A DNA stretch of 64,000 nt from Rhynchonema sp. JSB1_4 (taxonomy: Eukaryota > Nematoda > Chromadorea > Monhysterida > Xyalidae), in assembly GCA_030248065.1 (NCBI GenBank), contig JASAMV010000354.1, forward strand, positions 1-64,000, read 5' to 3'. A program made the translations under genes and the position numbers. Below the pieces are notes generated by a model that was not told the DNA's origin, did no database searches, and saw nothing but the letters and a program-made list of their open reading frames with translations. Below, one piece after another: positions 12,289 to 23,708 of the stretch. Position 1 is the stretch's first letter; the number at the start of each line of letters is the position of its first letter.

Positions 12289-12517
12289 GGGTGGAATTTT
12301 CGAAACGGTGTAAAGGTCAGTTGGGCGTAAAGGTCGGTGTAAAGTTCGGTCGAAAGCTCGGTCGGCGTAGCTCGGTGTAAACGTGAAACATTGCCTGTTA
12401 TTAACGTGGAATGTTTCAAGTTTACACCGAGGTCTATCACACTGAGCTGTCGACCGAGCTTTCCACCGACCTTTACACTCAACTGACCTTTACACCGTTT
12501 CGAAAATATCACCCAGA
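12289..12517. repeat. Foldback element
   Basis: Long imperfect inverted arms: the left arm includes CGAAACGGTGTAAAGGTCAG, a further GTAAAGGTCGGTGTAAAG and GGTGTAAACGTGAAACATT; the right arm mirrors them as GGAATGTTTCAAGTTTACACC through to CTTTACACCGTTTCG. The short loop is TTATTAAC-like. Within the arms GTAAAGGTCGG is itself repeated. Non-coding; it lies upstream of the Rab gene. Confidence 0.8.
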
Positions 12518-12851
12518 GTCTGACCTGACGTTGGCTGTAGCACAAGGGAAGCAGCGGAGCTTGTAAAAATCTATACGCACAAGCTGGGCCCCTTTCACAG
12601 CATGGCTCATGCCATGCCTCAACCATTCTGCGCTAAAAGCGAGGAGACATTGTGAAATACTTTCCTGAGGTATGGGTACACATGTACATAGGTCTGACTG
12701 GAACATTCTTTTTCCTCAGAGTTGCAGAGAACATTATTTGTTTGAAGTAAACTAAAGAACAATTTATGTACATATGTTTAATGATGTTCTCCGTTTCCTT
12801 TCAGCTCAAATTTCGCCATACAATTTCTTCGAGCTGAAACCGAGTTTTTCA

Positions 12852-15798
12852 ATGGAGGAAAAGTCGATCAACATTCTTTTGGTCGGGGATTCTGGAGTGG
12901 GGAAAACCTGCATCATATCACGGTTTGCTGACGAACATTACAATGGAACGCACATACCCACAATTGGTTGGTGACATTTTTTTATTTGCTCAAGGGAGCA
13001 TGCCAAAAAAGTGCCACTGGGGTTAATTCGGAGTTTTTTCCAAATAAGTTCCATCTATGGATATTTTTAGTGACGTTTCGTGTGTTATACTTACGCTGTG
13101 GGGAATTATTTGGGAATTTGTTTTTTTATCCGGAAATCTCAAATCCGAAGCGTGTCCGAAACATAAACACCCAGACTTATTCGGTAGTCTGTTCTGTTGT
13201 TGTCTTTGTTGTGTTCTTCGCTATTTCACACAAAGTTCCAATATTTCAGGAATCGATTTCAAAGTGAAAACGATCAAATTGCGCAACGTGCCGTATAAAT
13301 TGGCAATTTGGTGGGTTTTATGCACCCGTCCCACTGTGCAATATGTATGTATACATAGCTTAAACTTGGCGTGAAAATATCTGGAGTCCAATGTCCGTAC
13401 ATAGTCGGGGCTTTAATCGGATTCTCCAGTAAAGTTTCTCTTCAAATCACACCAGATCTACTGTTACGCACGCGTGAAATATCAATATTTTATGCTATTT
13501 CCAAAAGAATGTTTCAGGGACACAGCGGGTCTGGAACGCTTCCACAGTCTGACCGGTTCGTGGTACCGTCGTGCTGAAGCATTCCTGATTGTTTATGACA
13601 TCACCGACACGCACAGTTTCGACAATCTCAACAAATGGGTGCAAAATATTGAACAGGTTGGCTGGTCGGTGTGTTACGTTAGCGCTTGTGAAACATCAGC
13701 CAGCTACACCAAGATAATACAAACATTGTACAGAGCAAGGTTAACGTGCAACTCACACAGGCTTCATTACATTAGATAAATCGACTATATAACTGACAGT
13801 TCTTTCTGATTTCGCGAGGAAATGTCAGATGTTTCAGAATTGTCGTGAAGACGTACCAAAAGTGGTCGTGGGCAACAAACGTGACCGACTGCTCGACAGA
13901 CGAGTGACTGAGATGTGTGGCAAACAGGTGGAGACAGATTTTTGTCCAAAATTTGGTTTGAATTGTCCTCCTCAGGACAATTTTGCCGCAGGGTTGGGCA
14001 AAACATTTTTTCCAAAAATTTTTTTTGCCCATGGGCACTGCCGATGGGCATGATAACAAGTAACAAATTGTCTCAGCCTTATTGGTGTGTGTTTCTTCAC
14101 TCTCTTTATTATAGTGAGATGATCTTTCGAGGACCGACTGGGGGTATTTTCGATCGTGCTGAAGAATACTAACTTCAGTGAAATTTTGCCAAGCGCATTG
14201 GGGGTCTGATAAGGATCCAGTCTATCGACCACCACACCAGTGAATTTCTGCTGCGCTGTTATGATGCTGCACATCTTATTTTATGAACATGGGTATCCAA
14301 CAAAAACAGCCAGCACCCACCAAAAAAAAAAGAAAAAAAAAAAACAAAAAACACCCAAAAAAACCCCCCAGGCGGGGGGGGGGCACGGCGGGCGCCCCAC
14401 ACAAAAGAACCCAATAGTATACGTTTGACTGGTTGTTTTTATCGCTCTGTTTTTACACGTCGATGCACCTCGAAATGATTCGAATGACGACAACTGATGC
14501 AATAATAGCTGTTGCATCAGAAAAGCCAAAGTTGATAGATATAATTTTTCTCTCATATTGTTTCAGTTTGCACACGACAACGGCTGTTCCTATTATGAAA
14601 CATCAGCCAAAGAGAACGTGAACATTGCGAAAGTGTTCTATGATGTTGCAGAGGCGGTGGTTGAGACCAGACAGGTCATTGCAGGCGTTTCTGAAACGTT
14701 TCTGGTAATCGGCTCCCATGGGATCATCTGTTCTTCTGAGTCACCGACACGTGTATACATACCTACATATAGTAACGATAACAACGTACAGTATGTAATT
14801 CTATTTTGTGGGCAAGCGCGCATGAAATCTCGGGAGATTGAGAGTTTGGATCGTAGCGACGGATTTAAGCATGGTTTTTCTGTCATTGAAAAAATCGCTT
14901 TATCTCTTTAGAATCGATCAAATGGCACCACACCGAGCACCATAAAGTTGGAGCACTTTCGATTGGTTGACGATGAATATGAAGCCGAACTCAGCGCCAT
15001 TGTAGGTGCCGCAGCTTATATGACAAATCATATTTTTAAACTGGACTACGTCAACTTATGCTACATGTTTTTAACATAATACGTTTTGATCTGCGTTGCC
15101 CGGTGTTTTACAGTAGAATTAGCCTTGTGTATGCCGTTGTTGAGTGTGACACTTGTTATCATGCCCTGCTCTGGTGTAAGCTGACAACAGCACCGGGAAT
15201 GAGAGGAACTGTTAGAATGGACTTTTCGAACTTTTCAGACCTCCGATCTGCTGAACGAACAAATGAACCTGGACTGTGCCTTGCAGCAACACCAACAATA
15301 CATGCACAATCATGAACAGTATCTCAGACAACACGACATTCGCGTGGCTGCGCACAGAAAACGCATCACACAATTGCAGAATCAGGTATGGCAGGCGTTA
15401 CCCACCACCCTATCTCACATTGTCACTCACTGATGATGACCCGATGCACCGTCGAAAAGTTATTCAGTTATAGTTTTTGACAGTGCCTTCTGAAAAAGAA
15501 CATTGTGCCATACATGTTGCTCCTTTCCCTCTCAAAAACGAAACCAATAAAGCAAACATCAGTCATTCAGAACAAACGGTGCGAAAGAAAACGTACTAGA
15601 CCCGCCCAAAGTGTCAGACCGGCGCCGTTCAATGGAGATTCAATACAAAGAGGGCCAATCGTAATAGCACCTGATGTTTCACAACCTTAGGTCCGACGCA
15701 TTCAACGTCAACTACCGACGGCCCACCCATGTTCAGCACGTAGACAGTCGTCATTGAGACGCGGCGGACGTGCATGTTGTGTGTTCACGCCGAGGTGA
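12852..15798 (+). CDS. Rab-family GTPase with natural Gln-to-Leu switch II, coiled-coil extension and Cys-Cys tail
   Basis: Eight exons: 12852-12966, 13250-13310, 13518-13656, 13838-13927, 14567-14674, 14912-15001, 15239-15385 and 15691-15798. All phases agree, giving 285 residues. The start ATG follows a TTTCAG acceptor at about 12805, so a trans-splice site is possible. All G boxes are present: GDSGVGKT, the Thr of [23 protein letters not shown] and ETSAK. G3 has Leu where Rabs have the catalytic Gln; in studied Rabs that change blocks GTP hydrolysis. After the G domain come about 110 extra residues, including a Gln/His-rich helical segment ([20 protein letters not shown]) and [10 protein letters not shown], then a basic tail ending RACCVFTPR. 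The Cys pair could be prenylated but lies five residues from the end. The likely role is membrane traffic; the subfamily is not determined. The donor of exon 5 (GTCATT) is weak. Confidence 0.85.
14318..14402. repeat. Homopolymer-rich low-complexity tract
   Basis: Runs of A interrupted by single bases, then runs of C and a run of nine G, lie in intron 4 of the Rab gene. This may be an assembly or polymerase-slippage trouble spot. Open frames across it are artefacts of composition. Confidence 0.7.
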
Positions 15799-16372
15799 TC
15801 AATGTAGAATACGAATGCGAACACAAATATGCGTATTTGATATCATGATAAATCTACCGTGTCTACGTCATACATATACGTGCCGAAAGGGATTTTCAAG
15901 TGTAGAAGAAAATTATATGTATACCTCGGAGTGTTTATCTGTGACGTTCCACCACAAAACATCAGCCACAAACAATGTACAGAAGCCTCATAGCCATGAG
16001 CTTTTTTGCACCTGCATGCACTGTACTGTACCTACAGTTCGTTAGCTAACGGCGCCTCCACCTTTGTTGGTTTGAGTCGCTGACTATGTATGCGCTATTA
16101 GACATTCTCACAGCCAATTAAATCTTACCGACATGCCTATCCCTGAGGAATAAAGACAACAACAATAATAACAGAAAGAATAAAGAATAATGAACAGCCA
16201 CCCTTTTGCATGAACCACTGGATTTTAACTAGACTTCAGTTCCGTTTGCGTCAGCGACAATTTGGCCTTCTTATAACCTGTGGCCCAGTTATCATCGCTT
16301 TTTTCACCTTCAGAGCCGAATAATTTGCATTACCACACGTCGGTGGATCACACCGAGCCTACCAAACCCGAA
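15799..16372. other. Intergenic gap between the Rab and GPCR genes
   Basis: Contains AATAAA-type sites near 16150 and 16180 that could end the Rab transcript. A TTCAG acceptor-like site at about 16311 lies shortly before the GPCR start codon and could be a trans-splice or 5' UTR splice site. No exon is seen. Confidence 0.5.
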
Positions 16373-18976
16373 ATGGATGACTCGAACAAAAATAATAACA
16401 CAATCGGTATGACAATGCCAGTATTAATTGAAATCGGCCTTCGCGGAGCGCAATTATTGACCGCGATCGTTGGATGTGTGACAAACAGCGTAATTCTGAT
16501 CGTTTTCGTTCGATTCAAACAAATGCGAAAACATACACAGTTCACGTGTCTTTGGGTACTGGCCGTGTTTGACTTGATCAGAGTTGTGGTCGTACCGATT
16601 TATGAGATCCGCGACCTGATGTTTGAAACTGGTCCGATTTCGCGAATCCATTGCGCGACGTACGGCATACCGATCACAGTCTCGACCACAATGAGCATGC
16701 GAATACTGGTCGCCATACCATTTGATCGGTTACTGTCAGTGTTGGAACCAGTCAAATATCGCCTGACCTACAATCACGCGAAACAACAGCTGATCGTAGC
16801 TTCCATTTTGGCAGTTTTGACAATTTTCGACCGAATTGTCGTGTTTCTGGGCCAGGTCAGCGAACCATTTGCAATGGTTAAGGAATGCGGCAGAGGAACT
16901 GTGGCCAAGTTGGTAATCGGTGATGGGTATATGCGCTATTTGGTCGCAACGCGGTAGGTTTTTACCTGCATACATACCATTATGTGCAATGATTTCTAAA
17001 AATAGTCTAACGGTTTCAGAATTCTCTCTCTCTTCGGTCTGCTTATCGGCTGGTTTGTGATGCTGTATGTGCACAAGAGCAAGTTCATCGACACTGCACA
17101 ATCGAATGGAATTGCATCAGGTGCGTGTGCTTCTCAGGCGACACTAATTGACACGGGTACAATGCAAGTTGTGTGCACCCTCGTTCGGTCTGGTAGACTA
17201 TATATGAATATGTTAAGTACATAGGTCACATCTGAGTTCAACACCCACCGGCGGGCTAGCACGATCGCAGCATTACCAACGTACCATATCTACTGCTACT
17301 CCGTCATAGCGAACGAACTGTACAGTAGGTGGGAAGCAGCGTCACTGCTAATTGACATGTGGTCAGGGTTGGATTAAAAAAAATTTTTATTATCGAACTT
17401 TTTTTTAAACTTTTTAAAATTTTTTTTTTAAAAATCACTTTTTTTTATTCCGGACCCCCAAAAAATTGGTTTCTAGAAAAATGAAATTTCTGAAATCATG
17501 TTACTTAGGTATGTTTTGAGGGACACTAAAGAGAACTTCTCCACTGACTTGCATGTTTATGTCGATCACCTGCGATCTAGCCCATTTGGTCATAATTTGA
17601 GAACCCGCCCGAAGGTAACTCTGTGGGCATATATGACAAATAGAAGACCAACCTTCTGTTTGTGAATTTGGGGATAAATTTGAAGAGAGGTAAAGAGTTA
17701 CACCACACTCATGTTGTGTGACAAAAGCAACAAATGACAAATCCACACAACTGCAAATAGGCGAGCAAAGTGGAGTCTGTCGATAGCTTACGTCGATATA
17801 GCTCAATAACTGCACAGTATACGGTATGGGGTGTCCTATATTATACGTGCAGCGATTGTTTGGGATGTCTGGGAACTGTATGAGTCCATTACAACGCCAT
17901 TTTAAACTGAAATATAAGCGCCGCAGGCGATTTTTTGAGAATGATGAGCAATAAAACGCATGAAAACATACATTTTTACCTTAAAAAAGTGAGAAAATAA
18001 CAAAAAAAGGGGGAAAACAATAAAAAAAGTGGACTTACTTTTTAAAATTTTAAAATAAAAAAAGTGGCCAACTTTTTTAAAAAAAAAAATTTTTTTTTTA
18101 CAAAAAAATTTTTACTTTTTTTTTAATCCAACCCTGCATGTGGTTAACTCAGATCGTCAACTAACGTCGTCAACCCAAGCAGCCCTAAGTGAGCGCGAGG
18201 AGTAATGCATGGCATTTGGGCGTGAGTTGACGACTGTGTTGATGATCTGGAGTTGGCGGATTGAATACCAGCCGCAGCGTCACCACTGCAAGGTCGAGAC
18301 ATAGTACGGTGTAGTAAATTTCCAAATTCGCTGCCGCACAATAAAATACGCCCCGTAGTTAGTGTCACGTTCTGAACCCGAACGCTAACCACGCGCACTT
18401 CTGAAACATTGCGCGCAGCTGCCTGGCTGGCCGGTAAACTGCACGCGCGTCTGCTGCCCGAATGTTTCAAAAGTTGACTTTCGGGTTTAGAACGTGACAT
18501 TAATTACGGGGCGTATTTCACTGTGTGGCAGCGAATTTGGAAATTTACCATATCAGCTAGCTTGACAGTGTCATTTTGGCAGAATAAATACGGGTGGTGC
18601 CCCAATCAACGCAAGTTAAAAAAGAGAGTTTCATAGCGTGCATTATTGTGAAGACCATCATTAGATCTCTCAAGCAGATGATAGACGGTACGTCATTGTT
18701 CACATCCCAGGCTCAGCGACGCTGGTCGAAGCCAAGAAGCTGCATCAGCAATTGAATACCATTGTCACCAAAACGGTCCTGTGCGCACTCACGCTCTACT
18801 TGCTGCCGATAATCATAATGCGAGCTGTGGACGCACGTCTGCCCGATTTCATGAATTCGGCCCTGTTATTCGCCGGGCTCACTGCGGCCATCAACTCAAC
18901 GATTAATGTTTTCATCTATATTGGTAACAATGACGATTTCAAAGTGTGTGTGAAGAAGTTATTCGGCCGGATTTAG
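16373..18976 (+). CDS. Rhodopsin-like (class A) G-protein-coupled receptor
   Basis: Three exons, 16373-16953, 17020-17120 and 18711-18976, agree in phase and give 315 residues with seven hydrophobic segments. TM1 has the conserved Asn (GCVTNSVIL). TM2 has the conserved Asp (LAVFDL). TM3 begins after a Cys (RIHCATYG) and ends in PFDRLLSVLEPVKY, a DRY variant keeping Asp-Arg. TM7 ends AAINSTINVFIY, where NPxxY is degenerate (Asn-Val in place of Asn-Pro), followed by a basic helix 8 (KVCVKKLFGR). This layout resembles invertebrate neuropeptide-type and nematode srsx/srw receptors; the ligand cannot be read from sequence. A short N-terminus with NNNT could be glycosylated. Intron 2 (about 1.6 kb) carries a hAT relic and a foldback. 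Confidence 0.88.
17364..18136. mobile_element. Non-autonomous hAT element, copy A
   Basis: It begins CAGGGTTGGATTAAAAAAAA and ends in the inverse, TTTAATCCAACCCTG, and is flanked by a perfect 8-bp direct repeat CATGTGGT (17356-17363 and 18137-18144). An 8-bp target duplication and CAGGG termini are typical of hAT transposons. It has no transposase. The subterminal regions are long A/T runs. It lies in intron 2 of the GPCR gene. Confidence 0.88.
18314..18549. repeat. Foldback element in GPCR intron
   Basis: The arm AAATTTCCAAATTCGCTGCC with ATACGCCCCGTA and GTGTCACGTTCT is mirrored by AGAACGTGACATTAATTACG and GGCAGCGAATTTGGAAATTT. The inner arms carry CTGAAACATT and GAATGTTTCA. Non-coding. 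Confidence 0.78.
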
Positions 18977-19278
18977 TTTTTCAGGTGGAACAAAATTTAA
19001 TGCTACGATTTAACGATACGATTTAGCCTTGAAAATCTATCGCGTTGTTGCCGTGACATGTTTTCAATTCACTAAATCATACTACAGGAGCAGGTGAACC
19101 AGAAATTGAATATATTTGCATACACTTGCCAGTTCTTCAGAAAAAAAGCTTTTAGTCTGATAGGGTTACTGTTCTTGTGCCATGCCAACACGGAGCACTA
19201 AATCATCTAAGGGTATGACTGCGGGCTCTAGAAAATCTTTGATGACAAAATTATTCTTCTGATCGTGAGCCTGATGTC
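18977..19278. other. Short convergent intergenic gap
   Basis: Lies between the 3' ends of the GPCR (plus) and the ionotropic-receptor-like gene (minus). It presumably holds both 3' UTRs. Nothing further is seen. Confidence 0.5.
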
Positions 19279-20568
19279 TCAAAAGTTTAAGCAATGACAG
19301 TAGAATTGGTGAACCTCAGCGCAACATATTATCCTTATATCCATCCGCCACTGCGCCCTACTGTATAAGTAAAAGGGCACACCATAATAAGACACACGGC
19401 TGACAAACGGTTCAACAAGACAACTGCAGAAAAGTTCAACTAGTAAGGCGAACAGTGACAGCACTAGTCCGAATATTAAGCACAGCATTATTCCGAAGAT
19501 ACTTCCAACTTTTAATGAATCCACTGATGGTTCGCTGACTTGGGCACATTCACGATGCCCGTGGTCGATGGAAGCCAGATACTTTTGGTAAATCTTGTCG
19601 GTCAACCCTTCCAAATGAATGATGGCAGCGTTGATCTTTGATAGTAGTTCGCGCGACACGTTCGAGCTCATGCGAAAGGTGCTAAATGGGTTTGCACTGA
19701 CTGTGAATGGTACCAACCGAACGTTGCACCATTTCCGAGCCATTGTCCTGGCTGGAGTCTGTGAGGCAAGAAGTACTGCTTCGCCTCTTATGACTCTCTC
19801 GCGATGAGCGTCATAATTGTAGTTCGACATTACTTGTGGTGGATTGTGTGCAAATGTCTTGCAAATAGCTACCGTTTGAGGCACAGCAGTATTCTCCAGT
19901 AGCTGGATGTAGTGCGACCGATACATTATCAGCTGCACCTTGTTGCTTTGCAACAATTCAACCAGGTGATCAATATCCTCAAACTGATAGACTGGTTCAG
20001 TGAGAATAATTTGCGTCAAGACGCCCGATTGGTACAGTCCGCCAAGAAGCATGGTGAAAAAGCTGGCCATGATCACGACGAAGGCTTGCGTAAAAGTCTG
20101 TTGAAGCAAGCGCTTGAACAACTTGAGTGCACAGAAGGCCAGTAGAGTACAGATCCACACCCAGTTGCCGAACACAGTTAGAAAGGAGACTGCTTGGTAG
20201 CTGAAGTCGCGCTTCGCTCTGCTGGTACCGATGAGGTATTCCTGGCTTTGCCATCCGTTCACTTGGTACGTTAGGGCTGGCGGATGATCGTAGACCCTTG
20301 TCGTACCAACTGTTCCAAAAAACAGCAACAAAGCATTTGGCTGTTGGGTGTTGACAAACCAAAGAACATCAGCCATCGAACGGTTTCGATAGTCGCGCAG
20401 TACGAAACCGATGTTTGCGAGTTTTAGGATCAATCCAACGGTTTCTGGCACGATTCCAGGCATCGGACACTGTGACGTCACACGAAGATTTGACTCGAAG
20501 CCACAAGCGCATCGATAGGGTTCATTAATTGATGGATAGATTACGGTTAAGTTGTCATTTACCAGCAT
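19279..20568 (-). CDS. Ionotropic glutamate-receptor-like channel subunit, intronless
   Basis: One uninterrupted frame of 429 residues. The first part (residues 1-115) resembles the S1 half of the ligand-binding domain without the large amino-terminal domain of classical iGluRs. A hydrophobic M1 (FGNWVWICTLLAFCALKLF), a pore/M3 block (AFVVIMASFFTMLLGGLYQS) and a final M4 (GSIFGIMLCLIFGLVLSLFA) frame an S2 half (VYQFEDIDHLVELLQ onward). The SYTANLAAF signature of M3 is replaced by SFFTMLLGGLYQSG. This short architecture is that of ionotropic receptors (IRs) and of the short glutamate-receptor-like proteins of nematodes, so a chemosensory or orphan ligand-gated channel at the plasma membrane is likely. 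In a window where nearly every other gene has many introns, the lack of introns suggests a retrocopy or an expanded intronless subfamily. No signal peptide precedes the start ATG. Confidence 0.82.
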   Translation of the reverse strand: MLVNDNLTVIYPSINEPYRCACGFESNLRVTSQCPMPGIVPETVGLILKLANIGFVLRDYRNRSMADVLWFVNTQQPNALLLFFGTVGTTRVYDHPPALTYQVNGWQSQEYLIGTSRAKRDFSYQAVSFLTVFGNWVWICTLLAFCALKLFKRLLQQTFTQAFVVIMASFFTMLLGGLYQSGVLTQIILTEPVYQFEDIDHLVELLQSNKVQLIMYRSHYIQLLENTAVPQTVAICKTFAHNPPQVMSNYNYDAHRERVIRGEAVLLASQTPARTMARKWCNVRLVPFTVSANPFSTFRMSSNVSRELLSKINAAIIHLEGLTDKIYQKYLASIDHGHRECAQVSEPSVDSLKVGSIFGIMLCLIFGLVLSLFALLVELFCSCLVEPFVSRVSYYGVPFYLYSRAQWRMDIRIICCAEVHQFYCHCLNF

Positions 20569-20941
20569 GGTTTGATTCTGTCAAGCGCTTTGATGAAATA
20601 CAACGTTGTGTGGACAATAATGGTTGCTGTGCAGACAGAGTTGTTTATTTTGTGCGTTCCGCCCACTGATGTTGTAATTTCGGTAATGGATTTCGGCTTG
20701 ACAACAGCTATACTTTCTCGTTTATTTCTGATCGTTTATTTCTGATGAATGTGGAAAATCCAACAATGCAATGGAAAGTCAGGCCAGGGAAATTTGGTGT
20801 TGGTTACAATTGGGTGTACGCAAAAGAATTTATACATATTGTAGGTAATGGTGGGAGAGCATGTTTCTGTTTCTTTCAAAGACTACTGGCATCTTCAAAA
20901 TGCAGTGAAAAGCCATAAGAGAAGCAACAAAATTCAAATAT
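20569..20941. other. Gap between receptor and acetyltransferase genes
   Basis: Should contain the promoter of the intronless receptor and the 3' UTR of the acetyltransferase, both on the minus strand. No exon and no clear regulatory element are seen. Confidence 0.45.
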
Positions 20942-22366
20942 TCAGATGTTCAGATCTTCTTTCTTCAACATCAAGAAGTACAGAACTCCACTTGTTGTCC
21001 CATCGGTGCACTTGATGATCTGCTCGCCATTTTTATCGAGAAAATACTTGTTGTGAAACATCTTCAGAGCGTCGAATCCCATCTTTGCATACATGCGCTG
21101 CGACGCCAACGCCGTGCCGTGTGCGTAAATGGCTGCAAAATCATGAGGAGTGCAGTTTGTGATGTTTCATGTTGTGGTGCATCCCGAATGAAGGGTAAAC
21201 AAGCATCAGTAGGTACAAGTAGTAATGCGGGAGAGAGGCCACACGGTCGACAGACAACCAGCTAAATTACACTGCTCATAATAAACTCATACACGAATCG
21301 TGGTAACCGAGTGGTTGGACCCCTATGTGCCGACTGATGTAAAATATCGTAAATTATTGTCGGGGTATTTTACCATTTAGGTCCCCAATCTGCGATTACG
21401 GTCCAAATTTGCCACTGTGGTAATTATTCTCCACAGCGAGCCATTACGAGGGGTCCGCCAATTCTGTCAGTAAAACCGTAATGGTTACAGTGCAGCCGAA
21501 ACTGCTTTTCCCGATCATCATGAATCGCGTGAGCCGTACCATCGAATCCGAGCTCTCGCGCGCGATCAATGGAGAGTCGATTCAATTTCGACGCAATGCC
21601 CTGTCGCGTGTACGCCTTGTTCACACTGACAATCTCGAAGTGAACGACATTGCGAACGGTGGCTGGGACGAGCCGATGCCAATCGTGATCGATTATGGAC
21701 GAATAGGCGATTATCGATTGCACACTCGGCGCAAAGTGATGACTGGACGCTGAATTGGTGAGGGAAGTGAAACATCAGGTATGGACAATATGGTTTGTGT
21801 CTCTCTATACAATTTTGCGATCTTGTACCATCGACCCTTCTGCGCGGTCTGCACGCCACTATAGAGGCCATGATGACAATGATGCATGAAATGTTCACAT
21901 CCTGTTTGCGGATAGTGAAAATTCGTCCCACATGGTCACACTTTGTTGCTTTTTGTATCAGCAAATGAACGACGCCGACTGTTGCGCAAAACAGTTTTTC
22001 ACAACACTCACATTCGTTTTCACTATTATCGCTCGATGATGGTTTCCACAATGCACTCAGCCTCACACCCACCAGTTCACCGTTGTGTCTGGCCACGAAA
22101 CTGATCGGCGGATCCTCGAGGCAATGGCTGACGATTTCCCTTAAAAATCGGGTAGAACTGTTAAAACGGGCCGCCATTCTTTTGTCGATGCTGGCACTAA
22201 ATACCAAAAAAGCACACCTAAAGAACGGTTCAGCATCGTGTCTGGTAAGCCCAACCGATTCATGAGCTGGATGATCGTGCAGAAAGTTGTCGAGCAGAAA
22301 TTGCAGAATTTCAGCCGATTTTGCCGATTCAGCCAAACGGTACGTCACAGAATCGGCTGATGCCAT
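20942..22366 (-). CDS. GNAT acetyltransferase, arylalkylamine N-acetyltransferase-like
   Basis: Three exons, 22366-22012, 21749-21540 and 21132-20942, agree in phase and give 251 residues. The acetyl-CoA binding motif A is clear: HFEIVSVNKAYTRQGIASKL, with the Arg-Gln-Gly-Ile-Ala version of (R/Q)xxGx(G/A). Motif B follows as YAHGTALASQRMYAKMGF, whose Ser-x-x-x-(Tyr/Phe)-x-x-x-Gly-Phe arrangement is typical of insect and nematode AANAT-like enzymes. These acetylate monoamines (dopamine, serotonin) or polyamines in the cytosol; the substrate here is unknown. If the donor at 21540 is not used, the frame runs on only to a stop at 21424 and loses motif B, so the spliced form is preferred. Confidence 0.85.
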
Positions 22367-22399
22367 AATATTTATAGTTTTGCAAAATTGTTTTGTGTA

Positions 22400-22674
22400 T
22401 TGGTCGCACAATGACTTTATAAGAATTGGTCAAATTTTTTTCCTGAATCGCAAAGCAGGCTAGTGACGGGGCAATGACGTTGCGTTGCGCGATCACACAC
22501 AAAACACGTAGTAAAGAGAATGTTTCAGACCTGCGGCAACGTGGTTGATCTGCTAGATAATTTTCAGCTGAAAATGTTTTGTGAAAATCACAAATAGCAC
22601 AGTAGTTAAGAGTGACTGAACGTGAAAATCAGGATTGACTTTGATGAATTCTTATATGGTCATTGTGCGACCAA
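22400..22674. mobile_element. TA-flanked MITE (Tc1/mariner-type), copy 1
   Basis: The termini TTGGTCGCACAATGACTTTA and its near-perfect inverse at the other end are bounded by TA on both sides. Length 275 bp, non-coding. A copy of identical length at 32509-32783 differs at only a handful of sites, so the family moved recently. Both copies contain GAATGTTTCAGACC. Confidence 0.88.
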
Positions 22675-23708
22675 TAGTTATTGGTTTCGAATGTAGAAAG
22701 AAAACTTCAAAACAAGACTACCTACATGTACATGAGCTTCCGCGTTGGTCTATTTCTGGCACAAGTGCTTTCACCCGGATAATAGCTTCCTTCCGAACTG
22801 CACACAATCTGCTCTGTGCACATATGTGCGAGGTGCGTGCCATCTCGCTGCTTGCTTGGATAATAGACTTTCAAGTGCTGCAGTTCAATCTCCTAGCAAA
22901 CACGAATAAGATACAACCTAAACTTAGGATTCGGGACTTGGCTAAGAAATATTCTTGACTCGAAATTGGGATTGAGTTCTCGTGATCGGGATTCAGGATC
23001 AATTTTTGAGGTCTCGGACCCTCGGGATCCTGAATTCGGGATCGGGATCCCGTTCGAACCCTATGTACTTGCAAGTAAGAACACGAAACATGTCCGAATT
23101 CCGGAAATACATACCGTTTGTAGTTCCAGATTCCGGTTTCCGTATTTGGCCCACTGAAAGTCCGCATTTACCAATCGAATGTGTTTGCCAGTCCTGGGTA
23201 CAGGTTCATGTAACCAACCTCATTTGGAATTTTGCGTTGTGGGGGGTGAGAGCCGCTAGTAAATCTTTACACTTGAACGCGAAATTAGCCTATTTCACAA
23301 GAAATCAGATTTGAATGTGCGTCAAAATGGAGTCAAACCACGGCGAGGGTCAATGCTGAATTACATGCAGGTATCATTTTAAAAACTTTTCATGGAAAAC
23401 GAAAATTTATGACGTAGATTTGTGGCAGCGGAAGTGATAGTGATATGCCGGACCAACTTCTTATTTGTCTGCTTTTCCCGTTTGTATGAAAGTTTAAACC
23501 AATCAAACTTGTGGCCAGTATCAAAGACCTATACATATAGGTTATCAACACAAGCCATTGTCGCTTTAAACCTGGCCCGCCACTGTTGATATTTGAAATT
23601 TTGGTTTGTTTTTTTGCTCTAATTTCGTTGCCGACATCGAGACGAATAAGGTTTATATTCATGACTTTTTGAATTACCTAGTGCAGATTTCATATCGAAA
23701 TCAATCGA
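22675..23708. other. Repeat-rich intergenic stretch, no gene seen
   Basis: No splice-bounded exon is recognised. Around 22970-23060 a short stretch is built from repeated GGGATC/GATTC words, giving spurious open frames. Confidence 0.45.

Noticed and set aside
14240..14428. Lys-rich open frame
   Set aside because: It is produced by A-runs and G-runs in an intron of the Rab gene.
21290..21345. tRNA A-box-like GGTAACCGAGTGGTTGGA
   Set aside because: No B box follows at the right distance and no cloverleaf can be drawn.
21424..21540. Read-through version of acetyltransferase exon 2 ending at 21424
   Set aside because: It loses the conserved YAHGTALASQRMYAKMGF block; using the donor at 21540 restores it in phase.
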